Source: Chenopodium formosanum (Eukaryota > Streptophyta > Magnoliopsida > Caryophyllales > Amaranthaceae). Taken from it: DNA of 64,000 nucleotides. Below the pieces are notes generated by a model. It did no database searches, was not told where the DNA came from, and saw only the letters and a list, made by a program, of their open reading frames with translations. Positions within the stretch are counted from its first letter, which is position 1, and the number at the start of each line of letters is the position of its first letter. Below, piece by piece: positions 49,446 through 61,021 of the stretch. Where the stretch lies: NCBI GenBank assembly GCA_024500155.1, contig CM044874.1, positions 44,800,384 through 44,864,383 on the forward strand, written 5' to 3'. Position numbers and translations under genes: made by a program.

Positions 49446-51910
49446 ATGGTTCAAGAGTCTGTACCACCCCCTAACCGTCTGGGCGAAGACCTAGAAGTTT
49501 TTACAGACCATGAGGATGAAGATCCTCAAGTCGAAACCTTTACAGCCGAAGACGGCTCTCTCAGAATCAAGCGCATCCGGCCCAGAGACACTCTAGAGCG
49601 GGGTGCCTCCCAGGCGGGTACAAGCCGACCCTCTGGGCAGCCGGAAGGGGAAACCCAAACGGCCGCAGGATCAGCCCCTGTCACCTGGGACGAACTCATG
49701 AGGTTCATGACAAGTTACAAGGGTGAAATTAAAGCGCTGATCACCCAAAGCCGGGCTGATTGGTAAAAAATTCTCCTTCCTAAGAGGAACAACAACAATA
49801 CCCGCCGGACTAAACAGCCGGTGGGAAGCAAAAAATCAACTCTTGATGCCCGGGAGATCATCAACCGGAAGAGAAACCAATCGATGTCTGAGTCGGCTTC
49901 AACGTCGAACTTTCCAGACAGCTTCAACAACATTTCTGCAGGGAGTGCACCCTCCCTACATGAGAGCCAGACAGGCGGTAATACCGTCCATTCTGGCCCT
50001 CACATGATTGGAGCTGTACCGTATGTGCCTACTCAGGCTTACGGATAGTATCCCCCTCACTTCATGCAGCCAGCCCTCTTTGGAGGACAGGCGGCATATC
50101 CAAATGTCCAGCCATTGGACTGGCAGCTTCGTCTGCTGCGCCTGGGTGAACAGCCTTCTGCGTTCACCCGGGAGATAACCGAGGCGGCCCAGCCGGCCAA
50201 GGTTAAGAGTGTATTGGTTGGTACCTATGATGGTACCACCAATCCGGAAGACCATCTCATGGCTTACACAAACCTCATGTATCTGCAGGGGTTGGATGAT
50301 GCCACTTGGTGTCGGTGCTTCCCGGCTACATTGAAGGGCATTGCCCAACAATGGTTTGGTAATCTGCCAGCCGAGTCCATCGATAGTTTCAGGAAGCTCG
50401 CCTTCCTGTTTGCTTCCAACTTCTCAATGAACATCCCTGCTAAGAAAACAAGCCTTGATTTGAGCACTTTAAGCAGGGAGAGAGAAAAGGGCTGCGCTCA
50501 TATGTTAGGCGGTTCAATCTGATTAGAATTCAGATTCAGGGACTGTCTGATGAGGTAGCTTTTACAGACTTTTTCAAGGGTCTGAGAGACGGGTCGACCT
50601 TTAAGTTCGACCTAGTCAGAAAAGGGGCTTTCACCTTACAGGCGGCCCTGAGGGAGGCGGAAAGCTACGTTCAAGCTACCGACCTCTGCTCGCCTGGTAA
50701 CCAGTCGGACTCCAAAAAGTCCGACAAACAGAAAGACAGCCCGTCTGTTCAGCCGGCCAAAAATAAAGAAGAGAGCAAGAAAAGAAAAGAAATCTGGGCG
50801 GTTAATGACTCTAATCAGCCGTCCCAGAAGAAAAAGAAAGAGTTTAAACCATACGTCCCCAAGTACTAGTTTAATAAAGACTGCAAGTCCATCCTCATGG
50901 AGGTAAAGGACCGACTGTCCATTGAGAAGCCGAATCCTATGAAGAGTTCTGTCCAATCACGGAACAAAAATAAATTCTGTCACTTCCATGAGGAGGTCGG
51001 CCATGATACCAACAACTGCTTTAGTCTTCAGCGGGCGTTGGACTGTCTGGCTGACAAATGGCTGTTAAAGTCCTACATTTCTAAGTCCCCAGCCGAGGCA
51101 AAAAAGAAAAACAAGGGTCAGTCCTCCAAGACTACCCCCCAGCCTGCTAGTAGCTCGGATACCGACAAGGAGCCGGTCTACACAATAACAGGCGGGTTCT
51201 CATGTGGTGGCCCTACCATCCGGGGCACCAAGAGCCATCTTCGAAACATGGACAAGGATAAGGATGAGCAGGCGTCTACAAGCACCTCCTTCCCAGACGT
51301 CTTGATTACTGAGAAGGACAGGGGCAGCGTCCGCCGTCCGCATGATGACCCGGTCGTCATTGATTGTAAGGTTGCCAACCAGCTGGTTAAACGGATCCTT
51401 ATTGACACCGGTAGCTCATCAGACATCATCAGCCTCCGGTGCCTGCAAAAGTTGAAATACAATGTCAGCAGCATGCATCCGGTCACCCACCCCTTGGTTG
51501 GTTTTGGGGGTGGGATGGTCTACCCAGCCGGAATAATTGACTTACCCATCCGGCTGGGGGAGAAAGGCCAGGGACGACATATTGTCGTCAGATTCTTGGT
51601 CGTTGAGGAGTTGACCGCCTACAACATTATCCTTTGCCGGCCAACCCTCAACGTAGCCAAGGCAGTAATCATCCCGTCTCTGATGCTCATCAAATATGAG
51701 AGGGATGACGGCTCTGTTGGTTCCCTGAATGGGAATCAGAAGACGGCCCGAGAGTGCTATCTCTCAGCCGTCCGAGATACCGTGGCCCCAGGCGGTCAGG
51801 AACCAATTGATCTTGACAATGTCAAGGATGCTGATCCAGCACCTGCCCCACCAGCATCCGGAAAGAAAAGAAAGGCACCTCTGCTGGTGGAGGTGAAGAA
51901 AGAGAAAAAA
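49446..51910 (+). pseudogene. Tat gag and protease region, broken
   Basis: The ATG at 49446 follows the primer site by 13 bases. Gag runs through a TAA (49764-49766) and a TAG (50046-50048) in one frame, with the retrotransposon-gag core (DGTTNPEDHLMAYTNLM, then TLKGIAQQWFGNLP, 50225-50370). A frame change near 50470 moves it to another frame (FTDFFKGLRDGSTFKFDLVR). A TAG at 50867-50869 precedes the knuckle-like CHFHEEVGHDTNNC at about 50975-51020. The aspartic protease core ILIDTGSSSDIIS is at about 51398-51435. The frame ends in TAG at 51911-51913, after which pol continues in the same frame. Confidence 0.87.
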
Positions 51911-51913
51911 TAG

Positions 51914-54900
51914 CAACCACTGACCGGTGAACGGTCAGATGAGCTCCGTCCCCAACCGGCTGGTGAAAGCATTGATCTCTTTCTGGATGACAGCCGTCCG
52001 GAACGTACTGTAAAGGTTAGGACGGTTGCTCATGCTACTTTGGGTGCAGACTTGCACCTTCTGCTGAAGGAATTCAAAGACATTTTTGCCTTTGAAGTGG
52101 AAGAGATGTCAGGCGTCAGCCCGGATCTCGATGTCCATAAACTTGCCGTGGACCCCAAAAAGAAGCCCATCCAGCATAAGAAGAGAAACCACGGCGAGGA
52201 AAGAAGTCAGGCGGCAGCTGCCGAAGTCAAAAAGCTGCTAGACGCCAGGTTCATCCGGCCTTGTAATTTTCCTGACTGGCTGGCCAATGTGGTCCTTGTT
52301 AAGAAACCGAATGGGACCTGGCTCATGTGTGTTGATTACACAGACCTCAACAAGGCGTGTCCAAAGGACAGTTACCCGCTTCCAAAGATCGACAGTCTGG
52401 TCGATTCTACAGCCGGTCACGCCTTGATGAGCTTTATGGATGCCTACTCCGGCTTCCATCAGATACCTCTGTGGAAAAAGGATCAAGAGAAGACGGCTTT
52501 CGTCACTGATCAGGGGTTATTTTGTTATACTGTGATGCCGTTTGGCTTGAAAAATGCGCCTGCCACTTTCCAACGGATGATTAATACGGTGTTCATTAAT
52601 CAAATTGGAGGAATGTGGAGGCGTATATTGATGACATGATAGTCAAATCCAAGCTACAGACGGATCACCTTGTTGATCTCCGAGAAACATTCACCACCCT
52701 CAGTCGGCATAAGGTTATGTTAAATCCTAAGAAATGCGTCTTTGGTGTTGAGTCTGGGAAGTTTCTCGGATTCCTGATTGATCAAAGGGGGATAGAGGCT
52801 AACCCTGAGAAGATACATGCGGTGATAGACATGAAGTCACCCTGTTCTGTCAAGGAAGTGCAAAGACTCACCGGCTGTCTGGCCGCCTTGGGGAGGTTCC
52901 TCAGCCGGTTAGGCGACAAGTGCCTCTACTTCTTCCAAGCAATCAGGAAGAAGACCAGATTTGAATGGGGGGATGATGCTGAGGCGGCATTCTAGAGGTT
53001 GAAAAAGCATTTATATTCTCTACCTAGGCTGGTCAGTCCTTTACCTAGGGAGACGTTGTACATGTATTTAGCCGTCTCAGATCATGCCCTTAGTGCCGTT
53101 CTCCTTGCTAAGCGAGACGGCGTGCAGCTTCCGGTTTACTCCATTAGACATGTTCTTAAAAATTCTGAACTCCGGTACCCCATGGTTGAAAATTTTGGCC
53201 TTGCTTTGTATATGGCATTCAAAAAACTGAAGCCCTACTTTTTGGCACATCCGGTGGTGATTTACACCGACCAGCCACTGAAGCGGCCAATGTCTACCTT
53301 GGACTCATCCGGGAGAATGTTGAAATGGGTTATTGAAATGCAAAGTCTTGAAATCACTTACGAACCAAGAAAGGCAGTGAAATGTCAGGCGTTTGCCGAC
53401 TTCATTGTTGAAATGACCCGTCCGGTGGCTCCGGATAATCTTGATCAGGTTTGGAAAGTGTATGTAGACGGGAGCTCTACAAAGAATGGTTGTGGTGCAG
53501 GCGTAATCTACGAGTCTCCTGAAGGGGACAGATTTGAGTATGCGCTACGCTTCAAATTTCAAGCCTCTAACAATGAGGCGGAATATGAAGCCCTGCTAGC
53601 CGGCATTCGCATGTGTAAGGCGGCAGGGGCCATGAAAATTGACGCCTACTCTGATTCTCAATTGGTTGTTAGCCATTATAAGGGAAGCTACGAGGCTACT
53701 CACCCGGCTATGATCAAATATCTTCAAGCAGTCAAAGAAGAGACCAAGGCACTTGAGGAACTCCGGCTGAGTCAAGTGCCTAGGTCGGAAAACAATCAGG
53801 CGGATGCATTGTCAAAACTGGAGTCTTCCGCCTGCCTTGATACGCCTCGGTCAGTCTTTTGGGAAGTTCTTGAAAAGAGAAGCATCTATGAGGATCCCAT
53901 TGGAATTCTGGACCGAAGCTCTACCTGGATGGATGGCATCCGGGCCTATCTCTCATACGGTACAGTTCCTGATTCGCCACAGGAAGCAGCCATCCTGAAA
54001 AAGCGAGCTGCAAGCTTCGAGTTGAAAAATGGAGAACTCTTCAAGGCGGGGTTTTTGAAGCCTTTGTTGAAGTGTGTCACCCCAGAAAAGGGGAAAGAAG
54101 TTCTCGAAGACTTGCATTCGGGATTCTGCGCCTCCCACATAGGCGGCAAGTCCCTAGCCGTCAGAGCCAGGCGAAATTATTTTTGGCCCACTCTTGAGGC
54201 AGACGCCAAGGAGTTGGTAAAGAAATGTGACAAGTGCCAAAAATTTGGCAAACTCATTCACCGTCCGGCTACTGATCTGACGTCCATCCACAGCCCAATC
54301 CCGTTTGCAAAATGGGGCATGGACATTCTAGGTCCTTACACGCCTGCTCCAGGCGGAAAGCGCTACGTTTTGGTGGGTGTGGATTATTTCACCAAGTGGG
54401 TAGAAGCTGAGGCGGTTAAAAACATCAAAACCTCAGACGTGATTTCCTTCATCTAGAAAAACATTATCACCCGGTATGGGGTACCTATGTCTATGGTGTT
54501 TGATAATGGTCCTCAGTTTGAGATGCCTCAGCTAAAATCTTAGTTGGGAGATCAGGGGATCTCAAGCTATTTTGCATCTGTTGGCCGGCCCCAAGCAAAC
54601 GGCCAAGTTGAAGCCTTCAATAAACTCATCTCAGACGACATTAAGAAGAAAATAGAAAGAGTCGGTGGCTTATGGGCAGAAGAGTTAATCCATGTCCTAT
54701 GGGCCATCCGGACAACAGCAAAGGGGGCAACCAGTGAAACCCCATTTCTCATGGTTTACGGTGCTAAAGCCGTCTTGCCCATTGAACATTACGAGCCGAC
54801 TCTCAGAGTCATGCTATATGATGAAGAGGCAAACTGGGAAGCAATGCGCCTGACATTGGACTCACTCCCGGAGCGCAGGGGCAATGTCGCCTTGCGTCAT

Positions 54901-55158
54901 GAGATTTACCGTCTGAGAATAACGAGAGCCTACAACAAAAAAGTACACAAACGTCCCTTGAAAGTTGACGACTTAGTGTTACGTAAAATGGAGGCAACCG
55001 GTATGACCAATGAGCTGGGGAAGCTAACTCCAAATTGGGAAGACCCCTACCGGATCTATGAAGAAGTAAGGGACGGCACCTACCGCCTGGAAACTCCAGA
55101 CGGCAGGCGCCTGCCTAGAACTTGGAATGTAGACAATCTGAAAAAGTACTACTTCTGA
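51914..55158 (+). pseudogene. Tat pol: RT, RNase H, archaeal-type RNase H, integrase; broken
   Basis: RT has MCVDYTDLNKACPKD and FMDAYSGFHQIPL, then a one-base deletion near 52605 before AYIDDMIVKS (Y-I-D-D, about 52624). The first RNase H follows (YLAVSDHALSAVL ... VIYTDQPLK). A second RNase H has VYVDGSS, NNEAEYEAL, YSDSQLVV and NQADALSK, giving the D-E-D-D set (about 53458-53810). Integrase shows the zinc domain (H...H, CDKC), then D in WGMDILGPY, D in VFDNGPQF and E in NGQVEAFNK. Stops are TAG at 52993, 54454 and 54541. The final frame ends at TGA 55156-55158. Confidence 0.92.
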
Positions 55159-55243
55159 GAATGTAAATTTTTTGTAAACAGTGAGTTAGTTAATGAAGAT
55201 TCAGACTTTGTTTGCAAAATTGATTTGTTGTTTGATTATCCAT

Positions 55244-55540
55244 CTGGGTAATACCCAGACGGATTCTTCATTTACCTAACTATGTTCGATACTTAGTAAA
55301 GGTTACACTTGTTTGACCGCCTGGGTAATACTCGGATCCCTTGTTTATTTAAGTTTGATACTTTATTTATTTAACTAAGTTTGATTAACCGCCTGGGTAA
55401 TACTCAGACGGATTTTTTTCACTTACCTAACTAAGTTTGATACTTGGTATGATTAAATAATTGCCTGTTTGTCTGGGTAATACCCAGACAGACTCGTTTG
55501 TTTAAACAACTAAGTTTGATACTTGGTGTAAATCGGCCAA
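55244..55540 (+). repeat. Four palindrome-bearing imperfect tandem repeats in the Tat 3' region
   Basis: CTGGGTAATAC(C/T)C(A/G)G occurs at 55244, 55321, 55393 and 55473, spaced 72-80 bp apart. Each is followed by TTACCTAACTAAGTTTGATACTT-like text. The first and fourth palindromes are perfect inverted repeats. Confidence 0.75.
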
Positions 55541-56492
55541 TGATCCGATTAAAAACTAAGCACAAAAACGCTTAGTGGCTATACAACCGGTCCTAAACAA
55601 GACCAGAGGCTGAAATGGCTGGATGGTTGCTCATTTTATAAAATCGCATGTCCCAGCATGGACAAAGGCGTCCGGCGACACCCCTCCGGGTGCAATCGTC
55701 GCAAAGAACAGACTATTTGTTAGTTCTACGTACCCATGCAGACGGCAAAAATTGAACGACCGAATTGGTCAACTCATAGCCGTTTGACCAGAATGATCTA
55801 TGATGAACAATCAAGTTACCAAATACCGGATGCCCTGGGGCACCAATCGGTCTCCGGCTGAAGTTCTCACAGGTTATTTATTCCAAAATTGCACTCTCTA
55901 TCCCAATCAGGGCAAAAGAGTTGTTCAATGGCTATGAAATCTTTACCAGGACGGATAAAACGCCGCCTGGGTTGTACCTGGAACGCCTGTTGATGAACGG
56001 TTGTGCACTTGGTTTGGGGCAATCATTATTGTGATTGATTGACTTACAAAACGTATCATGCTCTTTGCAGCATCAGACGTTTCCAAGTCAATCAACCAAC
56101 TCCTTTTGAAACCAATCACACAGCCGTCCAGGGGCAAGGACAGCCGGACTATTGATTAGTTAAGCAAAAAATCGCAGCATGCTTTTGATAAGTTAGGCAA
56201 AAATGAAAAATTAAAACTCGCAAAAATTTAAATTCAAACGCAAATGCAAAATGATCAAAACCGACTCAGTCGGTGCATTCATTAAAGTCAACCCAACCAA
56301 ACAGTTGTAGTGGATTAAATGTTAACCGGACCCCGTCCGGGAGAAAGAGAAATTGTTAATTAACCCGGCTCCTTAGCCGGTAAATACAAATATACTCGGC
56401 ACGCAGGCCGGAAAAACAAGTTTTGGCATACTGCCGCTGAATAAATAAAAGAAAAGATAAAAAACAGAGATTGGCATACTGCCACTGAAAGG
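55541..56492. other. Non-coding part of the Tat 3' region
   Basis: I see no sense gene here. It lies between the palindromic repeats and the stop codon of the antisense gene, and may include that gene's 3' untranslated region. Confidence 0.5.
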
Positions 56493-59305
56493 TCACTTCT
56501 TGCCTGCAGACGAAGCCTCCTGGTCCTCCTCCTCATCATCTGAGGGTATCTCCTGTGCTTCACCCGGACCAGGTAGTTGAGGCGCGGGGGGCTCATTGTT
56601 GGAGTTTACCCAGGCGTCGAAGGACTCAGGCTCTGGATCACCCTTCTCTCTCAGGTACACCACGTCCTCGGCATACTTGTGAGCCAGTGCCTAGATGCTG
56701 TAATCCGCGTCTGGGTACAAGGCAGCCCAGACGATCTTCATTCGGGCATCATTGTCAGCGTCACTTTCAGCAACTAGACGGTTTCGCTCCGCCTCTAGGG
56801 TTGCTGCAAAGTTCTTCTGAGCCTGAGCAGCCTCCTTCTCCAGACTCGCAACCTTTGTCTTCATCTTGGTGTTCTCTTCAGAAACACCTTGAAGTGTGCC
56901 AAGGTCCGTCTGGGCCTTCTTGAGCTCCTCATTATCCCTCTTGAGGCTCTCATCTGCTTTCTTCTTAGCCTCCTCCGCCTTCTTCTGGGCTGTCTCAGCA
57001 TCACCCGCCCGCTGTTTGGCCGTCTCCAGATCCACCTCAAGCTGCTGGATTCTAGACGCCTGTGTCATTATGATTGCTTTAGTTTCAAGTTCATTTACGA
57101 TAGTTGAGTGTAAAGCAATATTATCAGTGTCTATGGTGGACTTCTTGGCCCTTTTTACCTCTTCTCGTTTGCGGGAATAAGGACGTTTGAGCCCGTTCAC
57201 CCGCAGCATGGCCTGCAAAAAAGCAGGCGGTATAAGTATTGCAGGCGGGATAAAACACTTGGAAAAAATAAGTTGACAAGTTTCTTACCTCAGCCAGGAG
57301 GGATAGAATGCGTTCCAGATTGAACGTCTCTATCCCAGGGATGTTGTCTTTATCCCTCTTCCGGACGGCGTCAAGCATGGCCTTGGCATGCTTCTGGACG
57401 TCTGGCCAGCGGGGAGATTGATCTGCACCACAATCAATACGTGATGAGTGCGAAACTAAGGCAGCACCTATTTGTTGTCGCCCGTCTGAAGATGACGTCT
57501 GTTGAGAGTGGGATTTCACCCGCAAAGGCCTCCCCAGCTCAAGCGGGGATTCAAAAGGGTTCTTACCTTCAGAGCCGGCCAAGCGGGAACAACTTGCAGG
57601 CATGGTGAACCCCGCGGCTGCTGATAAGGGATTGACAAGATCAAGGCACAGGCTGCCACCTATCTTCTCGTTTCGCCCCGTTATCCGCATCTGCTGATGC
57701 CCGGCTGAGGCGCCAGGAGTTGACGCAGAGGTGGATTTTTTTATTTTGTTGAGAACAGGGGGGTCTCTTCCCTAGCCCGTTTGAGTTTTTTCTCAAACGT
57801 CTTTCCAACCTCTCCTTCCTGCAAAAATAACCAAGTTAAAGTTAGCATCCGGGAAAAATAATTGTTAAGATCAATTTACGAAAGGGTCAGGCGTTTATTA
57901 CCTTGGCCTTGACCTCAGCCGCAGCTTTTTCCGCAAGTTGCTTACGGATGAGTGCAGAGGACCGCTTGGGAGTCTTCTCCGTCTGCAACATATTTAATGC
58001 TTCTTCTGCAAAAAGAGAAATTGATCAATATCATAAATCAATTCTGATAGAAAGATACAACAGACGGATATAAACTCAGGCGCATACGTTTGGTAAACAT
58101 GTGCCCTAGCCCGCAGGCGGCTAGGAAACACTCATCCCTGAACCAGGCGCTCTTGGGGATCCAGTTCTTGGGGACTTTTATTGTTTCCCCGGTTGACAAG
58201 GTCGCGTCTGTGAGGCCAAAAAAGTCTGCCTCAATGATTTTGTCAAAATCTTCCTCTGGGATCCGGGGAAGAGCGCACTTCCCGCCCATCAAGTCGGGCT
58301 TCTTATTGTACAGACTGTATTCATAATTCTCCCGTCTGGTAGGAGCTGACATCAGGTAGAACCTGTGTTTCCAGGCGTCGAATTTTGAGACCTTGTCCAA
58401 GGTCATCGTGTATTGGGGATGCGCGATTAGAGTATACCACGCTCTCGAGCCGCCTGGGCTTCTGCTAAGATAATGCATACTAGCAAAAGCCTCCCAGCCG
58501 GGGTTAAGCCCCTGGAACTCGCAGGCGGCAACATACCCCAGAATGTTTTTCCAAGAGTTGGGGGTAAGTTGCCAGACTCCGAGGCCGTAGCCTCTCAAAA
58601 TTGCCTTCACCGCCTGGTGAAGAGGGAAGCGAAGACCAGCCTTGAACGCCACCTCGTAACAGCCGAAATAGCTGTTGGCGTTCTCTTGATCGTCCTCTCA
58701 GGCGACGGTGCCATCTCAGGCGGCACCCGGATCCTATACCCGTCTCCTAGCGGGTGCATTTTAGTAAAATTCTTTAAGTTTTCCTCCATTTGGATCCGGT
58801 CCTTGGAGGAAACGTGGATGTTGAAGGGATCGTCCTTCTCGTTCCATTTTTTCCTTTCTTCCTCCTCGCTATCCTGAAGCGGGGGTAAATCGTCGCTGCT
58901 CTCAGAGGTAGAAGCGGAGCTGTCGCTCTCCGTCTCCTCCTCATTTTGAGTCAAGGGGGCAGAGACGGCCTCCTCGCCGCCTTGGTCACATTCTTCCAAG
59001 AAGGAATCAACGGGAGTTAAGGGGGCGCGCGGAGAGGATCTCTCCAGAGCCGTCTGGTCTCCCTGACCAGACGTTTCTCCCTCAGGCGTTCGGCCGCCTG
59101 AGCCTTCGCTTCTGTAATTTGGATCAGTCGCTGTCTGCATTGTCCGAGCCATTGTGTCCTGCACAGACACATAACTGGTCGGAATCCAAGGCAAAGGGTG
59201 GTTCCAACACCCCGAGACGGCACTCAAAGTCCTAGACTCAGCCTTCCCTGGTGATCGACTGGACTCTAACCTAGGTTGTGCCGTGTGTGTTGGTGATGCA
59301 TCCAT
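56493..59305 (-). pseudogene. Antisense four-exon gene of the Tat element (putative gypsy-type transposon protein)
   Basis: Read on the minus strand from ATG 59305. Exon 1 is 59305-58076, exon 2 58005-57902, exon 3 57818-57289 and exon 4 57212-56493 (TGA). All three introns (70-83 bp) are GT...AG and the codon phases match across every junction. Exon 1 gives an acidic Ser/Glu-rich N-terminus. A globular part with AFKAGLRFPLH and WQLTPNSWKNILGYV follows, resembling Pfam's putative gypsy type transposon family (PF04195). Exon 4 encodes a long Lys/Glu/Ala coiled coil and an acidic tail. Lesions are a one-base loss near 58690, a one-base loss in a C run near 57770 and a TAG at 56691-56693 (CAG expected). 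Antisense reading frames are known in Tat elements; their function is not established. Gene model is inferred, without transcript evidence. Confidence 0.75.
58076..58686 (-). pseudogene. Conserved globular part of the antisense gene (exon 1)
   Basis: This part contains FGCYEVAFKAGLRFPLH at its start and then a domain of about 190 residues with WQLTPNSWKNILGY, KVSKFDAWKHRFYL and WIPKSAWFRDECFL. It ends at donor GTTTATATCC. Homology to PF04195 is by recollection of the family's text, not by a search. Confidence 0.65.
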
Positions 59306-59642
59306 TTATTACAAGAAATATGTACAAACGGTGAAAAAAGAAAAAGAGCTGATAGGGGTAGAGACGGTACCTTTTGATGTAATATCTGGAACTAGGCGGG
59401 TCCGGCTGGATCGATGGAAAACGAGCTTTCTTGCTTGCGCCTGACTCAAACGGAGGACTTCTGCTCTCTCAAAGTTCTCTCTAGAAAATTTTTTGTAAAC
59501 GTACAAAATTATGAGGGTAAATACGGGGGCATTTCCGTAATTTACCCGGAAGGTGAACGGTTACTTCTTTATGGTAAAATTACCACCAATCGGAGCGTGA
59601 CACATGTCACAGATGCCACGTGGCGTGCCACGTCACATCTGT
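59306..59642. other. Spacer between antisense gene start and 3' LTR
   Basis: It contains CACGTGGCGTGCCACGTCAC, a G-box-rich near-palindrome at about 59618-59637. This is a candidate promoter region for the antisense transcript, but no clear TATA box is visible on the minus strand. Confidence 0.4.
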
Positions 59643-59652
59643 GAGGGGCAAA
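59643..59652 (+). other. Polypurine tract of the Tat element
   Basis: GAGGGGCAAA lies directly before the 3' LTR, the expected plus-strand primer. Confidence 0.7.
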
Positions 59653-60141
59653 TGTTTAGGGTAATTTTACCCCGCCACGTGGTCCAATCAGAGGATGACA
59701 CGTGTCAGCCTCAGGGTGGCCCAAAGTGGACCAATCCCTGCTTGACACGTGCCACTCCAGAAATTAAGGGAAAAAAGGCGGCCTTCAGGCCCAAATTCCG
59801 AGAAAGCCGCAAAACGGCGCAGCCCACCAATGATTAGGGTTCAGTGACCTAATCAAGGGCACAAATCCCAAAGACCCTATAAATAGGGAGATGTCCCTCT
59901 TTTTGAGGGCACGTTTTACCATTTATTACACACTTGACTCTTTGATAGAAACATCCTGAGCTTGGAATCCGAGCAGATACCCACCTAAATTTCCGCACCT
60001 TTTTCTCCCTTCAAGTTTCTAACTTGTGCGTCGGAGGCGGAGCACCACCCAACCGGTGTCTCCGTTTGTTTTGCAGGTACAACTCACTCCGGATCAGTCT
60101 TCGTGTTGTAACTCTCCCGAGGGACAAAAACACCCAAAACA
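59653..60141 (+). repeat. 3' LTR of the Tat element
   Basis: Same length as the 5' LTR. I count seven differences, six of them transitions. The target duplication ATGGT follows. Confidence 0.92.
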
Positions 60142-60195
60142 ATGGTGAATTAAGCTTTAACTCAGTGGTATTTGGTGAAAAATCCGTTATTTTAT

Positions 60196-61021
60196 TGATT
60201 TCTAGTATCATGTTAGAGTGTTTTGATCTTCCTAGTGTCATGTTTAGGGTAATTACTAAAATTTCTAATATCAAGTATGATTGTTATAATGCTTCCAATT
60301 TCTTTACTAATATCATGTTAGTATCATGTTAGGGTTAATTTTTTTATATTTAATGCTTAGTGACATGCTAGAGTTTGTTATTAATCTTGTTATTATCATG
60401 TCTAGAATTTTGCTATTAATATTATGCTTTAATATGATTAATTTAATTATGATTGTTATTTCGATTATGATTATAATTGTTATTTTGTGGTTATTATGTT
60501 GCTTGAATATATTTATTGTTATTGCTTGATCACGCCTTTTATGCATGTTTAAAGGGAATTTGTACTCGGAATCACGCTTAATAAGATAATTAATAATCTT
60601 GTTTAGGTTAATTTGATTATAATTTAAGTGATCGCCAATTATAGTTTTATTTGTGCATTAATATTCACCAACATAGATTAGATAGGTTTAGGGTAAACCT
60701 ATTGATTGCATGTTAGTCAGAAACCGCACATGAATACGAGAAGAATAAAGTAGATGTCTATTATTAGGGCAGGTTCTTTCTCTTTTAGATTGGATTTGTA
60801 CCTTTATCCCCAAACTTCCAGTCTTGGTTCCAGACCTATTGGAGTTGACGATCTCTTGGATCGTGAAGGGGTGTAACCTTCACCTCGTGGACGGTTTACA
60901 AGTTCCTAAACTTGTTGGCGACTCTTTTGCTCTAACTTTCTTCCCTTTGGACGCCATCATACTTAAGTGTATGATTACAGTGGGATTCAAGTTTGGGGTA
61001 ATGCTTGAAATATTCCCTACT
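60196..61021 (+). repeat. 3' LTR of Ogre copy D, right part
   Basis: It continues the LTR of 46521-47621 after element e3 and ends TTCCCTACT. Joining the two parts gives about 1927 bp, against 1891 bp for the 5' LTR. Overlapping frames (60011-60546) are not genes. Confidence 0.88.

Larger units (their letters stand above)
48924..60141 (+). mobile_element. Ty3/gypsy retrotransposon of the Tat lineage (level 4, innermost and youngest)
   Basis: LTRs 48924-49412 and 59653-60141 are both 489 bp and differ at seven sites by my reading. The exact duplication ATGGT lies at 48919-48923 and 60142-60146. The order gag, protease, RT, RNase H, second (archaeal-type) RNase H, integrase is the mark of Tat elements. 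The 4.5 kb between integrase and 3' LTR holds palindromic tandem repeats and an antisense gene. The sense coding region has seven stops and two frame changes. Confidence 0.92.
47622..60186. mobile_element. Long-TIR Mutator-like element e3 (level 3 of the nest), split by a Tat element
   Basis: The exact 9-bp duplication TTATTTTAT lies at 47613-47621 and 60187-60195. The left TIR (47622-about 47830) starts CGAATTTTTCACCAAATACC. The right TIR is about 48730-48923 plus 60147-60186 and reads CGGATTTTTCACCAAATACC on the minus strand. The TIR has CACCAAATACCAC, CACCATATACCACC, CACCATGTACCCC and CACCAAATGCCC at spacings of 30, 29 and 31 bp. A palindrome around CCGTTAG and an AT-rich stretch follow. 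The interior is C-rich at 47870-48190 and G-rich at 48230-48715. No transposase is visible; small frames at 48244-48639 are compositional. Confidence 0.88.
38491..61021 (+). mobile_element. Gag-only Ogre/Tat-like LTR retrotransposon, copy D (level 2 of the nest)
   Basis: The 5' LTR is 38491-40381, the internal region 40382-46520, and the 3' LTR 46521-47621 plus 60196-61021. The exact duplication GTAGT lies at 38486-38490 and 61022-61026. The primer site TGGTGACTCCGCTGGGGA at 40388-40405 is of the type reported for Ogre elements (tRNA-Arg-like). The internal region codes only for gag. The first dinucleotide of the 5' LTR (TA instead of TG) and the last base of the 3' LTR (T instead of A) have mutated. 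Confidence 0.88.

Noticed and set aside
56555..57180. Plus-strand frames opposite the antisense gene
   Set aside because: They are shadows of the coiled-coil coding strand; the minus strand has the coherent exon structure.
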